From Pseudomonas putida (GTDB lineage: Bacteria > Pseudomonadota > Gammaproteobacteria > Pseudomonadales > Pseudomonadaceae), in the NCBI RefSeq assembly GCF_028682395.1, contig NZ_JANHLC010000003.1:496001-560000 (forward strand): 64,000 bases of DNA, given 5' to 3'. The position numbers and the translations under genes were made by a program. The notes under the pieces were generated by a model. The model saw nothing but the letters and a program-made list of their open reading frames with translations, was not told the DNA's origin and did not search any database. Positions 1 to 7,753 of this stretch are shown piece after piece (the first letter of the stretch is position 1; each line of letters opens with the position of its first letter).

Positions 1-30
1 GGCAGGGACAACGGCGGGCTCGGCATGGTC

Positions 31-51
31 TGGACCTATGGATTGGACCTA
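31..51. promoter_or_regulatory. Direct-repeat operator, MocR/GntR type
   Basis: The octamer TGGACCTA occurs twice (31-38 and 44-51), 13 bp apart, about 80 bp before the PaiB-like gene. Tandem direct repeats of this kind are typical operators of MocR/PdxR-type GntR regulators, which are often divergent from their target. Such a regulator would lie just left of the window, so this is inference. Confidence 0.4.
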
Positions 52-128
52 CAAAAATCATCGCTAATGGCTCTTACAACCAACCATTAGCCTGCCTAGG
101 ATGCAGCCATTCGCCAAGGAAAATCGCT

Positions 129-752
129 ATGTACACACCCCGCGCCTTTACCGAAGAGGACCCCCTCGAACTTCAGCGCCTGATCCGCGATACGCGCCTG
201 GCGCTCGTGGTGACCCATGGCCCCGAAGGCTTGCAGGCCAGCCATCTGCCGCTGCTGCTCAAGGCCGACGAAGGCCCCCATGGCACCCTCTACGGCCACC
301 TGGCCCGGGCCAACCGCCAATGGCAGACGCTGGCGGCCGGTGGCGAGGTGCTGGTGATCTTCACGGGGGGCGATGCCTACGTCAGCCCTTCGTTCTACCC
401 AGCCAAGGCCGAGCACGGCAAAGTGGTACCGACCTGGAACTACCTGGCGGTCCACGCTTATGGCCAGGCCGAGGTCTTCGACGAGCCGCCGCGCCTGCTC
501 GAACTGGTCAGCAGCCTGACCGACCGCCACGAGGCTGATCGCGCCAGCCCGTGGCAAGTCACCGATGCCCCGGCCGACTATATCGACGGCATGCTCAGGG
601 CCATTGTCGGTTTCGCCCTGCCGATCACGCGCCTGGAAGGCAAGCGCAAGCTCAGCCAAAACCGCAGCCCGGCCGATGTCCAGGGCGTGCGCCAGGGGCT
701 CGCCGCCAGCACCGACATACTGGACCGCAATCTCGCCCACTGGATGAAATAA
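129..752 (+). CDS. FMN-binding negative transcriptional regulator, PaiB family
   Basis: A 207-residue protein of the PaiB/FMN-binding split-barrel family. The start MYTPRAF and the central TWNYLAVHAYG segment are characteristic, as is the C-terminal basic region with GKRKLSQNRS. Family members resemble pyridoxamine-phosphate oxidase-like flavoproteins; Bacillus PaiB was described as a negative regulator of sporulation and protease genes, but the biochemical role in pseudomonads is unknown. AAGGAAAA precedes the ATG. Two GNAT genes follow in the same direction with small gaps, so the three may be co-transcribed. The upstream direct repeat suggests control by a MocR-type regulator outside the window. 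Confidence 0.85.
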   Translation: MYTPRAFTEEDPLELQRLIRDTRLALVVTHGPEGLQASHLPLLLKADEGPHGTLYGHLARANRQWQTLAAGGEVLVIFTGGDAYVSPSFYPAKAEHGKVVPTWNYLAVHAYGQAEVFDEPPRLLELVSSLTDRHEADRASPWQVTDAPADYIDGMLRAIVGFALPITRLEGKRKLSQNRSPADVQGVRQGLAASTDILDRNLAHWMK

Positions 753-763
753 GGAAGGCTGCA

Positions 764-1210
764 ATGCCACAGATCGACATTCGCCCCGTTACTCCCGCCG
801 ACCAGACCGCCTGGCTGCCCTTATGGCAGGGCTACCTGCAGTTCTATGAAACCCGGTTGCCGGATGCCGTCACCCAATCCAGTTGGCAGCGTTTTCTCGA
901 TCCCGACGAGCCCACCCACGCGGCCCTGGTCTGGATCGATGGCAAGGCCGTCGGCCTGGTGCACTTCATCTATCATCGCTCCAACTGGAGCATCGAAAAT
1001 TCGTGCTACCTGCAGGACCTGTTCGTCGATCCTCAACTGCGCGGCACCGGCCTGGGCCGCGCCTTGATCGAACACGTCTATGCGCGCGCCAAGGCCGACC
1101 AATGCGCCAAGGTCCATTGGCTGACCCATGAAACCAACGCCACCGGCATCCGCCTTTACGAACGCGTCGCCGAACGCCCCGGTTTCATCCAGTTTCGCAA
1201 AGCCCTCTAA
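764..1210 (+). CDS. GNAT family N-acetyltransferase
   Basis: A 148-residue acetyltransferase. The acetyl-CoA binding signature of GNAT motif A is visible as LQDLFVDPQLRGTGLGRALI (Q/RxxGxG/A loop), followed by motif B around THETNATGIRLYERV. The ATG at 764 has AAGGAAGG just upstream and lies 11 bases after the PaiB-like stop, so an operon is likely. A longer reading from 551 overlaps the previous gene and is rejected. The substrate cannot be deduced from sequence. Confidence 0.85.
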   Translation: MPQIDIRPVTPADQTAWLPLWQGYLQFYETRLPDAVTQSSWQRFLDPDEPTHAALVWIDGKAVGLVHFIYHRSNWSIENSCYLQDLFVDPQLRGTGLGRALIEHVYARAKADQCAKVHWLTHETNATGIRLYERVAERPGFIQFRKAL

Positions 1211-1227
1211 CCCCCGAGGAACGCTCG

Positions 1228-1899
1228 ATGCCGACACCTGTAGAACACTGGACAGCCGTCCCGACACCTAGCGCCCAGGTACTGGAAGGTCATTTTATTC
1301 GCCTGGAAAAGCTCGACCCTGCCCGCCACGGAGATGATCTGTGGCGGGCGCTCCAGGGCCCGGGGGCCGATCCAAAGCTGTGGGACTACCTGCCTTACGG
1401 CCCCTTTACCGAACGCACGGCATTCGACGCTTGGCTGGATAACCATGCCGCCCATAGCGATCCGTATTTTTTCAGCGTTATCGACAAGGCCAGCGGCCAG
1501 GTTCAGGGACTTCTCAGCCTGATGTCGATTGTCCCGACCCAGGGCCGCATCGAGATTGGCCATGTGACCTTTGGCGCACCGATGCAGCGCTCGCCAAAAA
1601 GTACCGAAGCCGTGTACCTGCTGGCCAAGGAGTCCTTTGCCCTGGGCAACCGGCGCCTGGAGTGGAAGTGCAACAACGAGAACGCACGCAGCAAGCAGGC
1701 CGCCGAGCGACTGGGCTTCCAGTTCGAAGGGGTGTTCCGCCAGCATATGGTGGTCAAGGGCATGAACCGCGACACGGCCTGGTACAGCATCCTCGATTCG
1801 GAGTGGCCGCAGGTGGCGGCCGGCTTCGAGCGTTGGCTGGCGCCGCAGAACCATGGGCCCGAGGGGCAGGTGCGAGCGCTTGTGGAGTGTCGGGCGTAA
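1228..1899 (+). CDS. GNAT acetyltransferase, RimJ/RimL-like
   Basis: A 223-residue protein of the large RimJ/RimL-like GNAT branch (Acetyltransf_3). Visible features are the N-terminal EGHFIRLEKLDPARH strand, the central EIGHVTFGAPMQRSPKSTEA segment and RRLEWKCNNENARSKQAAERLGF, the conserved C-terminal acetyl-CoA and dimer region. This subfamily includes ribosomal-protein N-acetyltransferases and many enzymes acting on small molecules or peptides; the substrate is unknown here. It follows the previous GNAT gene by 17 bases and ends convergently with pycB. Confidence 0.85.
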   Translation: MPTPVEHWTAVPTPSAQVLEGHFIRLEKLDPARHGDDLWRALQGPGADPKLWDYLPYGPFTERTAFDAWLDNHAAHSDPYFFSVIDKASGQVQGLLSLMSIVPTQGRIEIGHVTFGAPMQRSPKSTEAVYLLAKESFALGNRRLEWKCNNENARSKQAAERLGFQFEGVFRQHMVVKGMNRDTAWYSILDSEWPQVAAGFERWLAPQNHGPEGQVRALVECRA

Positions 1900-1910
1900 A
1901 AAGGGCAGGC

Positions 1911-1936
1911 AAAAAAAGGGGAGCAGATGCTCCCCC
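1911..1936 (-). terminator. Rho-independent terminator of pycB
   Basis: On the minus strand an 8-bp GC-rich stem (GGGGAGCA/TGCTCCCC, loop of two bases) is followed by seven U. It sits 32 bp after the pycB stop codon. Confidence 0.8.
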
Positions 1937-1967
1937 GAGGTTTAAAACGTTGTGATCGTGGCGTCGA

Positions 1968-3776
1968 TCAGCCTTCGATCTCGATCAGGATCTCGCCCGG
2001 GTTGACCCGGTCGCCCTTGGCCACATGGATGGCGCTTACCTTGCCGGCGATGGTCGCCTGGATCTCGGTTTCCATCTTCATGGCTTCGGTGATCAGCACG
2101 GCTTGCCCGGCCTTCACGGTATCGCCTTCCTTGACCAGGACATCGACGATATTGCCCGGCATGGTGGTGCTGATATGCCCCGGTGCGCTGGCCTGCTTGC
2201 GCTTGCTGCCGCCACCGCCGACAAACTCGTTGAGCGGTTCGAACACCACTTCTTCCGGCATGCCGTCGATGGACAGGTAGAAGTGCCGCTTGCCTTCGGC
2301 CTTGACGCCGACACCGGTGATATCGACGCGGTAGGTTTCACCGTGAACATCGATCACAAATTCGGTCGGCACACCTTCACCGCCCGCCGAACGCACGCCA
2401 CCGGTTTCCGGAATCGGCAGCAGGACTTCCGGCGCCAGGGTGCCGGCCGCACGCTCTTCCAGGAATTTGCGCCCGATATCCGGGAACATGGCATAGGTCA
2501 GCACGTCTTCTTCAGACTGGGCCACGGTACCGATCTCGGCGCGCAGCTTGACCATTTCCGGCTTGAGCAGGTCGGCCGGACGGACGTCGATCACGTCTTC
2601 GCTGCCAATGGCCTGGCGACGCAAGGTTTCGTCGACCTGGCCGGGCGCCTTGCCGTAGCCACCTTGCAGATAGAGCTTCACTTCGTTGGTGATGGTCTTG
2701 TAGCGCTCGCCGGCCAGGACGTTGAAGAACGCCTGGGTGCCGACGATCTGCGAAGTCGGCGTCACCAGCGGCGGGAAGCCGAGGTCTTCACGCACGCGCG
2801 GAATTTCTGCCAGCACTTCGCTCATGCGGTTGAGCGCGCCCTGCTCCTTGAGCTGGTTGGCCAGATTGGAAATCATTCCGCCCGGCACCTGGTTGACTTG
2901 CACCCGGGTGTCGACCGAAGTGAACTCGCTCTCGAACTGGTGGTACTTCTTGCGCACGGCGTAGAAGTACAGACCGATTTCCTGCAGCAGTTCCAGATCC
3001 AGGCCGGTATCGAACTCACTGCCTTTAAGGGCCGCCACCATCGACTCGGTTCCCGGGTGGCTGGTGCCCCAGGCAAAGCTGGAGATCGCAGTGTCGATAT
3101 GGTCGGCACCGTTTTCAATCGCCTTGAGCTGGCACATCGCAGCCAGGCCGGCGGTGTCATGGGAGTGGATAAAGATCGGCAGCGACTGCTCGGCCTTCAG
3201 CGCCTTGACCAACTCGCCGGTGGCATACGGTGTCAGCAGGCCGGCCATGTCCTTGATCGCTATAGAGTCGCAACCCATGGCTTCCATTTGCTTGGCCTGG
3301 GCCACAAATGCCTCGATGGTGTGCACCGGGCTGGTGGTGTAGGCGATGGTGCCCTGGGCATGCTTGCCGGCCGCCTTCACCGCCTCGATGGCCACGCGCA
3401 GGTTACGCACATCGTTCATCGCATCGAAGATACGGAACACATCGATGCCGTTGACCGCCGCCTTGGCGACGAACGCCTTGACCACGTCGTCGCTGTAATG
3501 GCGATAGCCCAGCAGGTTCTGGCCGCGCAGCAGCATTTGCAGGCGGGTGTTGGGCAAGGCTGCGCGCAGCTTGCGCAGGCGCTCCCACGGATCTTCCTTG
3601 AGGAAGCGCACGCAGGCATCGAAGGTCGCGCCGCCCCAGACTTCCAGGGACCAGTAGCCCACCTTGTCGAGCTTGTCGCAGATCGGCAGCATGTCTTCGG
3701 TGCGCATGCGGGTCGCCAGCAGGGACTGGTGGGCATCACGCAGGATGGTGTCGGTAACAAAGATCTTCTTGGACAT
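1968..3776 (-). CDS. pycB: Pyruvate carboxylase subunit B (OadA-like carboxyltransferase with biotin domain)
   Basis: A 602-residue protein. Residues 1-300 form the HMGL-like TIM barrel of biotin-dependent carboxyltransferases (DTILRDAHQSLLATRM and the metal-binding HSHDTAG). The conserved PYC/OADA domain follows, and the biotinyl domain with the lysine in ITEAMKMETEI closes the protein. It transfers carboxyl from biotin to pyruvate to form oxaloacetate. Such genes are often named oadA, but no sodium-pump subunits (oadB, oadG) are nearby and the biotin carboxylase gene lies immediately upstream. The two-subunit pyruvate carboxylase reading is therefore preferred. The gene ends at a clear terminator. 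Confidence 0.92.
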   Translation of the reverse strand: MSKKIFVTDTILRDAHQSLLATRMRTEDMLPICDKLDKVGYWSLEVWGGATFDACVRFLKEDPWERLRKLRAALPNTRLQMLLRGQNLLGYRHYSDDVVKAFVAKAAVNGIDVFRIFDAMNDVRNLRVAIEAVKAAGKHAQGTIAYTTSPVHTIEAFVAQAKQMEAMGCDSIAIKDMAGLLTPYATGELVKALKAEQSLPIFIHSHDTAGLAAMCQLKAIENGADHIDTAISSFAWGTSHPGTESMVAALKGSEFDTGLDLELLQEIGLYFYAVRKKYHQFESEFTSVDTRVQVNQVPGGMISNLANQLKEQGALNRMSEVLAEIPRVREDLGFPPLVTPTSQIVGTQAFFNVLAGERYKTITNEVKLYLQGGYGKAPGQVDETLRRQAIGSEDVIDVRPADLLKPEMVKLRAEIGTVAQSEEDVLTYAMFPDIGRKFLEERAAGTLAPEVLLPIPETGGVRSAGGEGVPTEFVIDVHGETYRVDITGVGVKAEGKRHFYLSIDGMPEEVVFEPLNEFVGGGGSKRKQASAPGHISTTMPGNIVDVLVKEGDTVKAGQAVLITEAMKMETEIQATIAGKVSAIHVAKGDRVNPGEILIEIEG

Positions 3777-3786
3777 TTTTATCTCC

Positions 3787-3872
3787 TCAGAAGCTGCAAG
3801 CTGCTAGCTACAAGCGAAAGGTCAAAGCGTGTGCGCTTCAACCTGAGGCTTGCGGCTTGAAGCTTGCCGCTG
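3787..3872. repeat. REP-like imperfect repeat between pycA and pycB
   Basis: The 101-bp gap between the two subunit genes is filled with AGCTGCAAGCTGC-type repeats and the small palindrome AAGCG-N4-CGCTT (3825-3838), followed by GGCTTGCGGCTTGAAGCTTG. Such elements are common between pseudomonad genes. It may form a processing or attenuation structure within the operon. Confidence 0.4.
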
Positions 3873-3877
3873 CTTAT

Positions 3878-5293
<1,416 letters not shown>

Positions 5294-5428
5294 TTGGCGT
5301 TTCCTAAGCCGCTGGAACAAACGACCCGCTAGACCGAGCCGACGAGTGACCAAATGTTTCAAGCCAGTCGCAACGCCACACTATGCCTCGCAGGTGATAA
5401 ACAAAAATCAATTATTATTGGGCGACCC

Positions 5429-5444
5429 ATAAGTAAAAACTTAT
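5429..5444. promoter_or_regulatory. LysR-type operator between pycA and pycR-like gene
   Basis: The palindrome ATAAG-N6-CTTAT, which contains the T-N11-A core of LysR boxes, lies 38 bp before the LysR gene start and 136 bp before pycA. Its place in the divergent promoter fits binding by the adjacent regulator. Confidence 0.55.
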
Positions 5445-5481
5445 AGTTGCTCCACCAACCTCGGCAAGGGAGTCGAAAAGC

Positions 5482-6444
5482 ATGCGCAAATCATTGATGC
5501 GTATGACATTGCGTCAATTGCAGGTCTTCAATGAGGTCTGTGATCTGCGCTCCTACAGCCGCGCCGCCGAGGAAATGTCGCTCACCCAACCCGCCGTCAG
5601 CCTACAGATTCGCCAGCTCGAAGAGCTGATTGGCCAGCCGCTGTTCGAATATGTCGGCAAGAAGCTCTATATGACCGAGGCCGCCGACGCCCTGCAAAAG
5701 GCCAGTCGGGATATCTTCGCCCGCCTGGGCAACCTCGATATGCAGCTCTCGGACATGCGCGGCTCGCTGCAGGGCCAGCTCAAGCTGGCCGTGGAATCGA
5801 GCGCCAAGTACTTCGTGCCGCACCTGTTCGCCGCCTTCAAGCGCCAGCATCCCGAGGTCAATCTGCACCTGACGGTGGTCAACCGCGCCCAGGCCATCCG
5901 CCGGCTCTCGGATAACCGTGACGACCTGCTGATCATGTCGATGGTGCCCCAGGACATGGGCCTGGAGTTCCTGCCCTTTCTGAACAACCCGATTGTCGCC
6001 GTCGCACCTCCGGATCACCCGCTCTGTCAGCGCGGACCGCTGCGCCTGCAGGACCTGGAACCCTATACGCTGTTGATCCGTGAGCAGGGTTCAGGAACAC
6101 GCCTGGCCTGCGAGGAATACTTCAAGGAGAAGCGCGTGCACTTCACCCAGACAGTGGAAGTGGCCTCCACCGATGCCCAGCGTGAATGCGTGGTGGCCGG
6201 GCTGGGCCTGGCGTTGCTGACCCGCCACGCCCTGAGCCTGGAGCTGGCGACCGGGACGCTGCGCGAGCTGCCGGTCGAGGAGTTACCGCTGTACCGCAGC
6301 TGGTGCGTGGTCCAGGCCAAGGCCAAGCGCCTGTCGCCAGTGGCCCACGCGTTTCTCGGATTTATCCGCAGCGAGCGCGTGCAAATCAGCGCGCTGGTTG
6401 AGCGCTTCGACGGTCGCTTGCCGGCTCCGCCTGCCAGTAGTTGA
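5482..6444 (+). CDS. LysR-family regulator divergent from pyruvate carboxylase
   Basis: A 320-residue LysR-type regulator. The winged helix-turn-helix occupies about residues 8-67 (LRQLQVFNEVCDLRSYSRAA, TQPAVSLQIRQLE) and the periplasmic-binding-like effector domain runs from about 95 to 300. It is transcribed away from pycA with a LysR-type palindrome between them, the arrangement of PycR in Pseudomonas aeruginosa, which affects pyruvate carboxylase, lipid metabolism and lung persistence in published work. The AAGGGAG ribosome site lies 10 bases before the ATG. Control of pycA/pycB is an inference from position. Confidence 0.85.
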   Translation: MRKSLMRMTLRQLQVFNEVCDLRSYSRAAEEMSLTQPAVSLQIRQLEELIGQPLFEYVGKKLYMTEAADALQKASRDIFARLGNLDMQLSDMRGSLQGQLKLAVESSAKYFVPHLFAAFKRQHPEVNLHLTVVNRAQAIRRLSDNRDDLLIMSMVPQDMGLEFLPFLNNPIVAVAPPDHPLCQRGPLRLQDLEPYTLLIREQGSGTRLACEEYFKEKRVHFTQTVEVASTDAQRECVVAGLGLALLTRHALSLELATGTLRELPVEELPLYRSWCVVQAKAKRLSPVAHAFLGFIRSERVQISALVERFDGRLPAPPASS

Positions 6445-6580
6445 GGGCAGCGATTTCCTGCTGCAGATGACGCAGCTCGGTCCGGTCTTCGATGGCGCGA
6501 CGAAACTCCATGCGGCGTTGATCTTCCTGCTGCCGACGGGTTTTGACGCTGCTGTTTTGCTCTGCGTGGTTGCGGGCCAT
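6386..6580 (-). CDS. Small conserved hypothetical protein
   Basis: A 64-residue, highly charged protein (MARNHAEQNSSVKTRRQQEDQ...) predicted to be mostly helical and soluble, with no signal peptide or known motif. The start at 6580 is set by GGGAGA seven bases upstream; longer readings have no such site. Its 3' end overlaps the LysR gene tail antisense by 59 bases. Function is unknown. Confidence 0.6.
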   Translation of the reverse strand: MARNHAEQNSSVKTRRQQEDQRRMEFRRAIEDRTELRHLQQEIAALNYWQAEPASDRRSAQPAR

Positions 6581-6696
6581 TTCGAGTCTCCCAAGGCGTG
6601 TACGGGAGCTTGAGCATGGCTCAACGGCGTGACGGTTTGGCGGCACGCGAGTGACAGGATGATGAAGATGACCGCACCGGAACCGGCGCGCCAGGT

Positions 6697-7563
6697 TCAA
6701 TCGTCCAGCGCTTTGACCGACTTGGGCGAGAGACGCAGGCTACGCAGGCTGCGCTTGACGCTCTTGAGGTGGTTGACCAGGCTCGGCCCACGCGCCATGG
6801 CCACGCCCATGGCCAGCACATCGATCACGACCAGGTGGGCAATACGCGAGGTCAGCGGCGTATAGATTTCGGTGTCTTCGTGCACGTCGATGGCCAGGTT
6901 GACGGTCGACAGCTCGGCCAACGGGGTCTGGCTCGGGCACAGGGTAATCAGGCTCGCGCCGCTTTCGCGGACCAGGTTGGCGGTAATCAGCAGGTCCTTG
7001 GAGCGGCCGGACTGGGAAATGCAGATCGCAACATCGCCAGGCTTCAAGGTCACTGCCGACATGGCCTGCATATGCGGGTCGGAATAGGCCGCTGCGGTCA
7101 GCAGCAGCCGGAAGAACTTATGCTGGGCGTCGGCCGCCACGGCACCGGAGGCGCCGAAGCCATAGAACTCTACGCGCTGGGCCAGGGACATCGCGGTAAC
7201 CGCCTGCTGCAGGGCCACCGGATCGAGCTTCTCGCGCACCTCCATCAGCGTATGCAGGGTGGTGTCGAAAATTTTCAGGCTGTAGTCGGCAACCGAGTCA
7301 TCCTCGTGGATCGCGAACTGGCCGAAGCTGGCCCCCGCCGCCAGGCTCTGCGCCAGTTTCAGCTTGAGGTCCTGGAAACCGGAACAACCGATGGCGCGAC
7401 AGAAGCGCACGATGGTCGGTTCACTGATGCCTACGCTGTGGGCCAGGTCGGCCATGGAGCTGTGCATCACGGCCGCAGGATCGAGCAGCACGTGATCGGC
7501 AACCTTGAGTTCCGATTTGCGTAACAGATGGCGCGACTGAGTGATGTGTTGCAACAGGTTCAC
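6697..7563 (-). CDS. RpiR/HexR-family transcriptional regulator
   Basis: A 288-residue regulator with an N-terminal RpiR helix-turn-helix (about residues 1-77; DLAHSVGISEPTIVRFCRAIG) and a C-terminal SIS sugar-phosphate-binding domain (about 120-260; FGASGAVAADAQHKFFRLLL, CISQSGRSKDLLITANLVR). It is HexR-like but its N-terminus NLLQHITQSRHLLRKSELK differs from the classical zwf-linked HexR, so it is probably the second paralog found in this locus in pseudomonads. The start chosen is GTG 7563; the longer ATG start adds 15 atypical residues. A palindrome upstream matches the HexR-type box, suggesting autoregulation. Confidence 0.85.
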   Translation of the reverse strand: MNLLQHITQSRHLLRKSELKVADHVLLDPAAVMHSSMADLAHSVGISEPTIVRFCRAIGCSGFQDLKLKLAQSLAAGASFGQFAIHEDDSVADYSLKIFDTTLHTLMEVREKLDPVALQQAVTAMSLAQRVEFYGFGASGAVAADAQHKFFRLLLTAAAYSDPHMQAMSAVTLKPGDVAICISQSGRSKDLLITANLVRESGASLITLCPSQTPLAELSTVNLAIDVHEDTEIYTPLTSRIAHLVVIDVLAMGVAMARGPSLVNHLKSVKRSLRSLRLSPKSVKALDD

Positions 7564-7611
7564 AGGGCAGGACTCGGTTGTGAGCGGCGGACGCCGAGGT
7601 TGTAGCAATCT

Positions 7612-7626
7612 TGTAGTTATACTACA
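7612..7626. promoter_or_regulatory. HexR-like operator
   Basis: The perfect arms TGTAG and CTACA flank a TTATA centre, closely resembling the published HexR box TGTAATTAAATTACA. It lies 49 bp upstream of the RpiR/HexR-like gene, a typical place for autoregulation. Confidence 0.6.
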
Positions 7627-7753
7627 TGAATCGCCTTATTGCCCGCCAAATCCTCATCAAACAACCTGATTTCACTGCCAAATGCTCTATGTAGCGGTTA
7701 TGGCGAGGTTTTTTCAACCTCGCGGCCCCTGCTGAAAGTCAATGGCGCACCTG

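Noticed and set aside
1968..3776. Sodium-pumping oxaloacetate decarboxylase alpha subunit
   Set aside because: No beta or gamma subunit genes nearby, while a biotin carboxylase gene is adjacent; the pyruvate carboxylase assignment fits better.
2025..3860. Long plus-strand frame of 611 codons opposite pycB
   Set aside because: It is the antisense shadow of a conserved enzyme with biotin motif; the plus frame has no family pattern and is rich in His, Gln and Arg as expected of reversed high-GC coding DNA.
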